The notes under the pieces are model-generated. The model was not told where the DNA came from. It searched no databases and saw only the letters and a list, made by a program, of their open reading frames with translations. Shown here piece after piece: positions 1-5,349 of a stretch of DNA of 5,473 bases. The number at the start of each line of letters is the position of its first letter. The first letter of the stretch is position 1. Location of the stretch: contig JAFAGM010000072.1 of assembly GCA_023422775.1 (NCBI GenBank), forward strand, positions 1 through 5,473. Direction: 5' to 3'. The position numbers were made by a program, and so were the translations under genes. The DNA is from Pseudomonadota bacterium. Its GTDB lineage: Bacteria; Pseudomonadota; Alphaproteobacteria; Rhizobiales; Xanthobacteraceae.

Positions 1-52
1 CATAAAGGATGGCGCTTTTGGGAAAATGAGCCCCTTTGAAATCGACAGCCAT
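1..52 (-). CDS. IS6-family transposase, N-terminal 17 codons (cut by window edge)
   Basis: Starting at the ATG at 52-50 on the minus strand, the protein reads MAVDFKGAHFPKSAILY and then runs off the window. IS6-family DDE transposases start with a short segment of the type 'FKGRHF...I(I/L)...' before the helix-turn-helix, and the residues FKGAHF followed by ILY match this closely. A GAGGTG stretch about 9 bases upstream can serve as ribosome binding site. The enzyme would catalyse replicative transposition by cointegrate formation. The DDE catalytic residues are outside the window, so activity cannot be judged. There is no competing start, and the frame has no stop in the 52 bases visible. 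Confidence 0.78.
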   Translation of the reverse strand, partial: MAVDFKGAHFPKSAILY

Positions 53-112
53 TCGCTCGCACCTCGCTCAACTACACACAACGGACCCATTTAACTCAAC
101 AGAAGTGAAAAG

Positions 113-126
113 TTTGCGACAAAACC
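113..126 (-). repeat. Terminal inverted repeat of the IS6-like element
   Basis: On the minus strand this is GGTTTTGTCGCAAA, resembling the GG(T/C)TCTGTTGCAAA termini of IS6-family elements. Its outer edge at 126 coincides with the point where the neighbouring gene becomes recognisable. The next 8 bases (127-134, GGTCCCGG) are the predicted copy of the 8-bp target duplication this family makes. The partner copy would lie outside the window. Confidence 0.72.
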
Positions 127-438
127 GGTCCCGGTCGCTATGACGAGCATCTGGCGACGGGTCGCACTTTGCCCGCAGAAACACGCGCCTATGTCGCCGC
201 GCTCGCACCTGTTCTTGGGCTTGCGACTGCGCCTGATGTGCCGATGGTCGTACCGCCGCCACCGCCCGATTGGCGCGAAGCTCCGCTCTTCGTTGCGCAA
301 TCCATCGGCAATTCGGCGGCGGCCAATCAGCCGTCGAGCGATGTCCGCGCAACCGTTCCTATGGGCGTTTCCGTTGATCAGGAGCCGCAGGACGGCGGCA
401 TATTCGTGGCCCGCTTGAACGATGGAGATGCGCCATGA
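127..438 (+). pseudogene. Lytic transglycosylase (VirB1/TrbN-like), 5'-truncated by the IS
   Basis: The frame from 127 reads GPGRYDEHLATGRTLPAETR, then AYVAALAPVL, and ends at the TGA at 436-438. The phrase '(YNA)GPGRY...L(P)xET(R/Q)xYV' is the end of the catalytic domain of SLT-type lytic transglycosylases, which open peptidoglycan for conjugation machinery. Here the residues before GPGRY, normally including the catalytic Glu and an AYNA segment, are replaced by IS sequence. Only 103 codons remain: the end of the catalytic domain, then a proline-rich tail (PPPPPDW) and a low-complexity C-terminus. The product cannot be an active enzyme. A TTG at 169 could start an 89-residue peptide, but it has no ribosome binding site. 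Position directly upstream of a DUF3363 relaxase fits the gene order of known alphaproteobacterial ICEs. Confidence 0.82.
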
Positions 439-451
439 GCATGGCGTCTCC
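424..451. repeat. Imperfect hairpin across the lytic transglycosylase stop codon
   Basis: The arms CGCCATG (431-437) and CATGGCG (440-446) are perfect inverted repeats separated by AG. They are extended by GGAGA (424-428) pairing with TCTCC (447-451), with a 2-nt bulge (TG) in the left arm, giving 12 pairs in all. No T-run follows, so it is not a classical intrinsic terminator. It could limit read-through or slow 3' decay of the upstream transcript, or be a protein binding site next to the transfer region. Confidence 0.5.
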
Positions 452-602
452 ACGTTGCTTCGGTCCGCTTCCGGTGTGCAGTCAAGCAGGGGGGCGCTTG
501 GCTGTATTCCCGGCAGGAAGAGCAAAAAGGGTAGGGAAGGCGGAGGGCAAGATAAAGGAACATAGCACCACGTCGCCAATGTTCTGGAAATTCTTGTTGT
601 CT

Positions 603-633
603 GCACACTGGTTAGGTGTGCCGCGAGCGGCAC
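603..633. repeat. Two overlapping, mutually exclusive inverted repeats
   Basis: GCACAC (603-608) pairs with GTGTGC (616-621) around a 7-nt spacer. GTGCCGC (618-624) pairs with GCGGCAC (627-633) around GA. The two share 618-621, so only one can form at a time. The second is followed by CCCC and five T (634-642), so it could alternatively act as a weak intrinsic terminator on the plus strand. Overlapping repeats are common at relaxase and accessory-protein binding sites in oriT regions. Confidence 0.55.
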
Positions 634-666
634 CCCCTTTTTGGGCCTCGCGTGCCGCGACTTGGC

Positions 667-684
667 GCAAAGCCTTGGCTTTGC
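667..684. repeat. Perfect 8-bp inverted repeat upstream of the relaxase gene
   Basis: GCAAAGCC (667-674) and GGCTTTGC (677-684) are perfect reverse complements separated by TT, about 70 bp before the relaxase start. No T-run follows directly, so a relaxosome or regulator binding site is more likely than a terminator. Confidence 0.6.
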
Positions 685-739
685 TGGGTTTTGACCGGCA
701 CCATGGCCGCCGATTGCCCCATTTTCCTGAATTTCGGCC

Positions 740-744
740 GGAGG
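740..744 (+). promoter_or_regulatory. Ribosome binding site of the relaxase gene
   Basis: GGAGG ends 7 bases before the ATG at 752. It selects that start over later in-frame candidates and agrees with the basic N-terminal leader seen in this relaxase family. Confidence 0.75.
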
Positions 745-751
745 CGCGTCC

Positions 752-2680
752 ATGAGCGCCGACGACGAGAACCGCTTCCGCGTGAAGCCCGGCCGCATCC
801 GATCAGACACGCCGAAGGCGGGCAAGGCCAAGAGCTTTCTCACCCAGGCCAAGAAGCTCGCCCGGCAGCATAGCAATGCCCATCCCAAATATTCGCCGCG
901 TCTCGGATCTCGCACGGCAGGGAAGTCAGCCGCCGGTGGCGGCAAGGCTCCGCGCGCACTTGGCGGTCCCGGCGTCCGGCGCGGCCGTGGCGCGACCTTC
1001 GTTCGCGGCCGCACCTTGTCGGGCGGTTGGCGTCACAGTGCGGCCGGAGTGCGCCGCGTCGTCGTCAAGACCCGCTATGTCCAGCAGGCCGGGAAGAACG
1101 GCAAGGCCACGGCTCATCTGCGTTATATTCAGCGCGACGGAACCTCACGCGACGGCGAGCGCGGCCAGCTTTATTCGGCCACCGAGGATCGCGCCGATGG
1201 CGATGCTTTCCTCGATCGCGGCAAGGAGGATCGCCATCAGTTCCGGTTCATCGTCTCGCCGGAGGACGGCGTGGACCTGACCGATCTGACCGCCCACACC
1301 CGCGACCTCATGAAGCAGGTCGAGGCAGATCTTGGCACCAAGCTCGATTGGGTCGCCGTCAATCATTACAACACCGGCCATCCCCATGTGCATGTCATCG
1401 TTCGGGGCAAGGACGATCTGGGCGAGAACCTTGTCATCAATGGCGACTATCTCGCCAATGGTATTCGTGAGCGGGCAAGCGAGCTGACCACGCTGGAGCT
1501 CGGTCCCGTCACCGACATCGAGCAGAGCCGCAAGCTCTCGGCCGAAGTCGATCAGGATCGCTTCACTCGCATCGACCGGGCGATGACCGAGGAAGCGGAC
1601 GAACGGTTCCTCGACTTGCGCCATGAACCCGACGATCCGCGACGTCAGTTCAACCGGACCCTGCGCCTGCGCCGCCTCGCCAAGCTGGAGAAGATGGGGC
1701 TGGCAGTCGAGCACGCATCGGGCGTATGGGAAATGAGCGAGCGCATGGAGCCGATCCTGCGCGAGCTGGGCGAGCGCGGCGACATCATCCGCAACATGCA
1801 CAAGGCGCTGAAGGCCGATGGCCTGGAGCGCGACCCCATGACTTTCCAAATCCATGACGGGCCGCCCGAGACGCTGATCGTCGGCCGCGTCGTTGACAAA
1901 TATCTGACCGACGAGATGGGCGAGAACCTGACCGTGGTGGTGGACGGCATCGACGGCCGCACCCACCACTTTGCCGGCATCGCGCCCGAGCGGCTGGAGG
2001 ATGCCCGCATCGCCAGCATTATCGAGATCGGCCCGGCCGAGGTCGCAACCCGGCCGTCCGACCGGACGATCGCCGCCATCGCCGAGCGGATCGACCTCGA
2101 CCAATGGCGCGTCCCCGAGGATTTCGAGAGCCGGGCCGCCGCCTACGACACGGGCCGTAACCGACAGGCCAGCGTCCGTGTCCTGTCGGCCTTCGATCTG
2201 GAAAACCAGATCTGCGCGGACGGCTCGACCTGGCTCGACCGGCGCATGCTCGCCAACGACGCATCGGATCTCGCGCCGGCTGGATTCGGCCAGCAGGTAC
2301 GCGATGCCATGGATCAGCGCCGCGACCATCACATCGAACAGGGTGACGCCACCCGCCAGCAGAATGGCCGCGTCTTCTATCGGCGCAACCTGCTCGCCAC
2401 CCTGCGCGAGCGTGAAGTCGCCCGCGTCGGCGCGGAGATGGCCGAGAGCAAGGCGCTGCCGTTCCGGGCAGCGGCGGACGGCGAGAGCGTCAACGGCAAA
2501 TTCACCGGCACCGTGCAGCTATCGAGCGGTAAGTTCGCCGTGCTGGAAAAGAGCCACGAGTTCACCCTTGTCCCGTGGCGGCCCGTCATCGACCGCCAGC
2601 TCGGCCGCGAGGTCATGGGCGTCGTGCAGGGCGGATCGGTGTCGTGGCAGTTGGGGCGGCAGCGAGGATTGGGGCTTTAA
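752..2680 (+). CDS. MOBP/VirD2-like relaxase with DUF3363 C-terminal region
   Basis: This 642-residue protein should nick the transfer origin and stay covalently bound to the DNA strand led into a recipient. Residues 1-100 are a Lys/Arg/Gly-rich leader. The relaxase fold follows: RVVVKTRYV (about 102-110), AHLRYIQRDG (121-130, with Y125 a candidate nucleophile beside Y109), RHQFRFIVSPEDG (161-173), and the metal-binding three-histidine motif in HYNTGHPHVHVIVRG (205-219, with H210, H212 and H214). Residues about 260-640 match DUF3363 as I remember it, and the ending PVIDRQLGREVMGVVQGGS with SWQLGRQRGLGL is characteristic. The length is full for the family, with no frameshift. Upstream is the broken lytic transglycosylase; downstream, where traG would be expected, is an unrelated convergent gene. 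The relaxase looks functional but its neighbours do not. Which tyrosine is catalytic is inference. Confidence 0.93.
   Translation: MSADDENRFRVKPGRIRSDTPKAGKAKSFLTQAKKLARQHSNAHPKYSPRLGSRTAGKSAAGGGKAPRALGGPGVRRGRGATFVRGRTLSGGWRHSAAGVRRVVVKTRYVQQAGKNGKATAHLRYIQRDGTSRDGERGQLYSATEDRADGDAFLDRGKEDRHQFRFIVSPEDGVDLTDLTAHTRDLMKQVEADLGTKLDWVAVNHYNTGHPHVHVIVRGKDDLGENLVINGDYLANGIRERASELTTLELGPVTDIEQSRKLSAEVDQDRFTRIDRAMTEEADERFLDLRHEPDDPRRQFNRTLRLRRLAKLEKMGLAVEHASGVWEMSERMEPILRELGERGDIIRNMHKALKADGLERDPMTFQIHDGPPETLIVGRVVDKYLTDEMGENLTVVVDGIDGRTHHFAGIAPERLEDARIASIIEIGPAEVATRPSDRTIAAIAERIDLDQWRVPEDFESRAAAYDTGRNRQASVRVLSAFDLENQICADGSTWLDRRMLANDASDLAPAGFGQQVRDAMDQRRDHHIEQGDATRQQNGRVFYRRNLLATLREREVARVGAEMAESKALPFRAAADGESVNGKFTGTVQLSSGKFAVLEKSHEFTLVPWRPVIDRQLGREVMGVVQGGSVSWQLGRQRGLGL
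2677..2680. other. Overlapping convergent stop codons (TTAA)
   Basis: The relaxase stop (TAA, 2678-2680, plus) and the regulator stop (TAA, 2679-2677, minus) share the palindrome TTAA. There is no room for an intergenic terminator, so each transcript must end inside the other gene or run antisense to it. Confidence 0.9.
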
Positions 2681-3531
2681 AAAACAATGGCGCCGACGCT
2701 TTCTCCGGAAATTGAGGGTGACTGCTGATTTCCGACCGCTGCATAGAACACAAGGCGCAGGTGCTTTTCCTCATCCACGATGAAGGATGAATGATCGAAC
2801 GCCACCGGCCCCTGACCGTCGATCATGAAACTCCGGCGGCCCTCGCACCGGCCATGCACGTCGTGCTGATTCCACAGTGTTCTGAACGAAAGGGAGGCCT
2901 GCTCCAGCGCCTCGACGAGCGCGACCATGCTTTCATCTTCAGGGGCCTGCGCAAAATCCCGCCGGAAGCTCGCCAGCACCTGCGGAGCCTGGACCGCCCA
3001 TTCCATGATCCGACTGTTCAGCCGATCATCGGCAAAAAGCATCCACAGCATATTCCGCTCGGAAGCATCGCGCTGCTCGAACCCGAACAGGCGCCCGGCA
3101 GCATCGTTCCAACCGATCACGTCCCAGCGCAGGTTCAGCACATAGGACGGGCGCAGCGTCAGATCGTCGAGCAATCGCCGCACCAGCGGCGGCAACTCGC
3201 ACCAAGCCTGTCCCGCCATGGCGGGCGGGCGCTGATGGGCGAGAAGGAACAGGTGCCGCCGCTCGATTTCATCCAGTTTCAGGACGCGGGACACATTGTC
3301 GAGAAAGGCCGTCGACACCTTGATGGCGCGGCCCTGTTCCAACCACGTATACCAAGTGATGCCGACGCCCGCGAGCGCGGCGACTTCCTCGCGTCGAAGC
3401 CCCGGCGTCCGCCGCCGTTTGCCCGCAGGCAGGCCGACATCGAGCGGGGAAAGGCTTTCCCGCCGCCGCCGCAGGAAATCCGCCAGTTCGGAGCGCGTGC
3501 GGTCAAGCCGACTATCCAGCGTATCGCTCAT
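2677..3531 (-). CDS. XRE-family regulator with MmyB-like ligand-binding domain
   Basis: A 284-residue transcription factor. Residues about 15-95 form the helix-turn-helix, with the family hallmark RRTPGLRREEVAALAGV (41-57) followed by WYTWLEQGR (60-68). Residues about 105-270 are the PAS-like MmyB/MltR ligand-binding domain (Pfam MLTR_LBD as I recall it), marked by RPSYVLNLRWDVIGWNDAA (127-145) and NMLWMLFADD (160-169). Such proteins commonly sit divergently to a transporter or oxidoreductase gene and are thought to sense a small hydrophobic ligand. Here the partner is the MFS exporter 74 bp away. I chose ATG 3531 because the domain begins there. An upstream start at 3579 would add a 16-residue leader of unlikely composition and would run through the promoter. 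No Shine-Dalgarno precedes 3531, and a TATAGT -10 box sits 6 bp upstream, suggesting a leaderless mRNA. The stop overlaps the relaxase stop. Confidence 0.9.
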   Translation of the reverse strand: MSDTLDSRLDRTRSELADFLRRRRESLSPLDVGLPAGKRRRTPGLRREEVAALAGVGITWYTWLEQGRAIKVSTAFLDNVSRVLKLDEIERRHLFLLAHQRPPAMAGQAWCELPPLVRRLLDDLTLRPSYVLNLRWDVIGWNDAAGRLFGFEQRDASERNMLWMLFADDRLNSRIMEWAVQAPQVLASFRRDFAQAPEDESMVALVEALEQASLSFRTLWNQHDVHGRCEGRRSFMIDGQGPVAFDHSSFIVDEEKHLRLVFYAAVGNQQSPSISGESVGAIVF

Positions 3532-3572
3532 AGTAACACTATAATTTGTTCCATAGTAATAGGTTAGCCTAT
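3529..3572. promoter_or_regulatory. Candidate operator/promoter region between regulator and exporter
   Basis: Three copies of a short half-site are present: ATAGT (3530-3534), its complement ACTAT (3538-3542) and ATAGT (3553-3557). The first two form an inverted repeat around AAC. The octamer CATAGTAA is repeated directly at 3529-3536 and 3552-3559, 23 bp apart, about two helical turns. A further inverted repeat, ATAGG (3559-3563) and CCTAT (3568-3572), lies alongside. The first repeat covers the regulator's start codon and the TATAGT box (3543-3538, minus), so binding would block its expression. The others lie where an exporter promoter would be (weak TTGTTC at 3546-3551, with poor -10 candidates near 3569). 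That the adjacent regulator binds here is inference. Confidence 0.6.
3538..3543 (-). promoter_or_regulatory. Candidate -10 box of the regulator gene (TATAGT)
   Basis: TATAGT on the minus strand matches five of six bases of the sigma-70 consensus and ends 6 bp before the ATG at 3531. Transcription would then start at or next to the A of the start codon. The -35 hexamer 17 bp upstream (TAACCT, 3566-3561) is poor, so an activator or extended contacts may be needed. Confidence 0.45.
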
Positions 3573-3596
3573 GTGGCATGCGACTTCAAGAAAGTT

Positions 3597-3600
3597 GGAG
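3597..3600 (+). promoter_or_regulatory. Ribosome binding site fixing the exporter start at 3606
   Basis: GGAG lies 5 bases before the ATG at 3606. The frame is open further upstream to a TTG at 3546, but that start lies in the operator region, lacks a ribosome binding site and would add 20 residues with no family counterpart. Confidence 0.7.
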
Positions 3601-3605
3601 TTGCC

Positions 3606-5072
3606 ATGACCGTCGATCACCCGCCTGCCGCATCCCATTCCCCGCAGACCGCCACGAAATCACGCCCCTCGGCCCTTGCACTGACCATCCTGCTGCTCGG
3701 CGGGTTCATCACCGTCTTCGACCTGTTCGTGGTCAATGTCGCCATCCCGTCGATGCAGGCCGATCTTGGCGTGAGCTTCGCCGAAATAGGCTTCGTCATC
3801 GCCGGATATGAGTTGGCCTTTGGCGTGCTGCTGATCGCGGGCGGGCGGCTGGGCGACCGCCATGGACGCCGACGCTTGTTCGCGCTCGGCATGGCCGGAT
3901 TTGCGCTCACATCGTTTCTCTGCGGTATCGCGCCCAATGCTACGAGCCTGATCGTGGCCCGCCTTCTGCAAGGGGCGACAGGCGCGATCCTGTTTCCGCA
4001 GATCTATGCGCTGCTGCGTGTGCTGTATGACGAGGCCGGCCGCCGGCGGGCGTTCGGCCTTCTCGGCATGACATTGGGACTGGCGGCCATCGCCGGACAG
4101 GTCTTTGGCGGCCTCATCGTCGAAAGCGACCTGTTCGGTCTCGGCTGGCGGATCATATTCCTCATCAACCTGCCGATCGGCCTCATCGCGCTGCTGTCGG
4201 CCCGGATCATCCCGGAATCCCGGTCTGCTGATGCCATGAGTGTCGATTGGCCGGGGATCGCACTGTCGACGGCGGGGCTGCTGCTCCTGCTCCTGCCGCT
4301 GCTCGAAGGCCCGAATATCGGCTGGCCGCTTTGGACATGGGCCAGCATGGCGGTCTCAGTCGTGCTGCTGGCGGCGTTTCTCGCCTGGGAACATCTGGTC
4401 GCAAAGCGCGGCGGCGATCCTGCGGTTGATCTGACGCTGTTCCGCAACACCGAATTCTCCGCAGGGTCTCTGGTTGTGTTGCTGATCTATTCGACCTCGA
4501 CATCGCTTTTCCTTTGCTTCGCCTTGCTCGTGCAATTCGGCCTCGGCCTGACGCCGTTCGCGGCCGGCACGCTGTTCGCGCCGGCAAGCGTCGGTTTCGT
4601 GGTCGCGTCGCTGACGGCGCCGAAGCTGGTGGCGCGTTTCGGAAACATGTCCATTGCCGGCGGCGCGCTCGTCTATGCGGCCGGGATCGGCTGGTTGATC
4701 GTCACCGCCGCAGGCCTTCGCGACGGCGGCGGGACATTCGCGCTACTGCCGCCGCTGGTGCTATTCGGCTTCGGCCAGGGCCTGTCGATGACGCCACTGC
4801 TCAATCTGGTCATTGGCTATGTCGAAGAAAAACATGCCGGAATGGCGGCGGGCTTCATTTCCACTATGCAACAGATAGGCGGGGCCTTCGGTGTTTCCGT
4901 TGTCGGCATATTCTTCGTCAGCATTCTCGGCAGGGACGCCAGCGAAGGCGTCTCGCAGGCGGGACGCTATGCCAACGCCTTCTCCGGCGCGATGATCTAC
5001 AACCTCGTCGCCGTGATCGTTGCAGCCGGACTCATAGCTTTGGTCGCCCGCAACCGGGTCTCCAGTCAGTAG
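3606..5072 (+). CDS. DHA2-type MFS multidrug exporter, about 14 TM segments
   Basis: A 488-residue inner-membrane transporter of the EmrB/QacA (DHA2) subfamily, expected to export drugs or other amphipathic compounds in exchange for protons. After a polar N-terminus (1-20), TM1 contains FDLFVVNVAIP (38-48), the counterpart of the DHA2 motif 'LDxTVVNVALP' with the usual Thr replaced by Phe. Motif A, GGRLGDRHGRRRLF (79-92), is intact between TM2 and TM3. The motif C position in TM5 reads AGQVFGG (163-169) instead of the typical GPxxGG. WRIIFLINLPIG (181-192) in TM6 is another subfamily hallmark. About fourteen hydrophobic stretches are visible and the length is normal, with no frameshift. The divergent MmyB-like regulator probably controls it. 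The substrate cannot be predicted. The ORF stops 13 bp before the next start, so co-transcription of the small downstream ORF is likely. Confidence 0.92.
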   Translation: MTVDHPPAASHSPQTATKSRPSALALTILLLGGFITVFDLFVVNVAIPSMQADLGVSFAEIGFVIAGYELAFGVLLIAGGRLGDRHGRRRLFALGMAGFALTSFLCGIAPNATSLIVARLLQGATGAILFPQIYALLRVLYDEAGRRRAFGLLGMTLGLAAIAGQVFGGLIVESDLFGLGWRIIFLINLPIGLIALLSARIIPESRSADAMSVDWPGIALSTAGLLLLLLPLLEGPNIGWPLWTWASMAVSVVLLAAFLAWEHLVAKRGGDPAVDLTLFRNTEFSAGSLVVLLIYSTSTSLFLCFALLVQFGLGLTPFAAGTLFAPASVGFVVASLTAPKLVARFGNMSIAGGALVYAAGIGWLIVTAAGLRDGGGTFALLPPLVLFGFGQGLSMTPLLNLVIGYVEEKHAGMAAGFISTMQQIGGAFGVSVVGIFFVSILGRDASEGVSQAGRYANAFSGAMIYNLVAVIVAAGLIALVARNRVSSQ

Positions 5073-5073
5073 G

Positions 5074-5217
5074 GAGGCCACGATCATGCTTCAGCGGTCG
5101 ATGCGATCCATTGTTCAAGAGGGAATGTCAAACGCTCGGCTATGGATCGGCGTGGGGCTGGCGGTCATCGGTCTGTTGAGCCTTGCGCCGACAAGCGCGA
5201 GACGGCTCAATTCATAG
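5074..5217 (+). pseudogene. Short ORF (43 aa, ATG 5086) with strong RBS after the exporter; probable gene stump
   Basis: AGGGAGG at 5071-5077 sits 8 bp before the ATG at 5086, and the frame ends at TAG 5215-5217. The 43-residue product has a polar start, a hydrophobic stretch WIGVGLAVIGLLSLAP (20-35) and an abrupt RRLNS ending. A second start at 5125 is preceded directly by AGAGGGA; from there the product reads as a classic signal peptide (MSNARLWIGVGLAVIGLLSL, then APTSA) with a cleavage-like end but no mature protein. I do not recognise it. Most likely it is the 5' stump of an exported protein gene in the exporter's operon, lost by deletion or frameshift near 5195-5205. A genuine single-TM small membrane protein is the alternative. 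Confidence 0.45.
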
Positions 5218-5229
5218 ACGCCGCAATCA

Positions 5230-5349
5230 ATGCGCAGGCGGTCGGTTCAGAACAGGAAGACAGACGAACGATCGTCGCTACATAGCGGCCGCATCCCAAT
5301 GGCATCCCTGATCCAGACGCTCGCGGTCGCGGAATATCTGAGCTTCCAT
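5230..5349 (+). pseudogene. LysR-type regulator, N-terminal 40 codons, cut by IS21-like element
   Basis: From ATG 5230 the frame reads MRRRSVQNRKTDERSSLHSG, then RIPMASLIQTLAVAEYLSFH, where homology stops. '(L)xxLAVAExLSFxxAA' is the first part of the winged helix-turn-helix of LysR-type regulators, usually continuing 'A(A/N)xLxxSQSSVSxRIxxLE'. Here the next codons (TGC GGG TTT CAC TAA) come from the mobile element starting at 5350, so the recognition helix and effector domain are missing. No good ribosome binding site precedes 5230. An ATG at 5299 is an alternative start. The remnant cannot be functional. The missing part may lie beyond the other end of the inserted element. Recognition rests on about 17 residues, so it is good but not certain. 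Confidence 0.6.

Larger units (their letters stand above)
1..126 (-). mobile_element. End of an IS6-family insertion sequence (partial)
   Basis: The stretch reads, on the minus strand, as the left end of an IS6-family element: a terminal sequence beginning GGTTTTGTCGCAAA (plus-strand 126 down to 113), about 70 bp of leader, then a transposase start codon at 52. IS6-family termini known from IS26, IS6100 and IS257 begin GG(T/C)(A/T)CTGTTGCAAA or close variants, so the 14-bp end matches that family well. The outer boundary at 126 is supported independently, because lytic transglycosylase homology starts exactly at 127. The rest of the element lies before the window, so the opposite inverted repeat cannot be seen. 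The family assignment rests on memory of the terminal repeat and of the transposase N-terminus. Confidence 0.8.
439..751. other. Intergenic region with candidate origin of transfer
   Basis: No convincing gene lies in this 313-bp gap. A frame from 435 to 755 is open and overlaps both neighbours by ATGA, but its 106-residue product resembles nothing I know and the frame runs through several palindromes. The first half contains a purine-rich stretch (about 510-565). The second half contains three inverted repeats (603-621, 618-633, 667-684) and the direct repeat GTGCCGCGA (618-626 and 652-660). The position immediately upstream of a relaxase gene, with clustered hairpins, is what oriT regions of MOBP systems look like. 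I could not identify a nic site: TTTCCTGA at 724-731 loosely recalls the ATCCTG core of RP4-type nic sites, but this is weak. Confidence 0.5.

Noticed and set aside
114..144. Hybrid outward promoter from the IS6-like end (TTGCGA with TATGAC)
   Set aside because: IS26-type ends can supply a -35 box, but here the spacing to the only -10-like sequence is 19 bp and both hexamers are imperfect; the downstream gene is also broken.
618..642. Intrinsic terminator (GTGCCGC/GCGGCAC hairpin followed by CCCC and five T)
   Set aside because: The T-run is short and separated from the stem by four C, the loop is tiny, and the stem overlaps another palindrome. I keep it as an oriT-like repeat, with terminator only as an alternative.
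435..755. 106-codon open frame between lytic transglycosylase remnant and relaxase, overlapping both by ATGA
   Set aside because: The overlaps look attractive, but there is no recognisable domain, composition is odd (Arg/Ala/Pro/Trp-rich), and the frame runs through three palindromes. A non-coding oriT-like region explains it better.
91..1014. 307-codon minus-strand open frame spanning the IS end, oriT-like region and relaxase start
   Set aside because: It crosses the IS/gene junction at 126/127 and overlaps two supported plus-strand reading frames, so it is chance openness.
1145..2332. Long open frame (395 codons) antisense to the relaxase gene
   Set aside because: Typical high-GC antisense shadow of a well-supported gene; no recognisable motifs and no ribosome binding site.
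2791..3567. 258-codon open frame antisense to the MmyB-like regulator
   Set aside because: The opposite strand encodes an unmistakable helix-turn-helix/ligand-binding protein; this frame gives Pro/His/Arg-rich sequence without family resemblance.
4514..5179. 221-codon plus-strand open frame overlapping the exporter 3' half
   Set aside because: Arg-rich out-of-frame shadow of the MFS gene.
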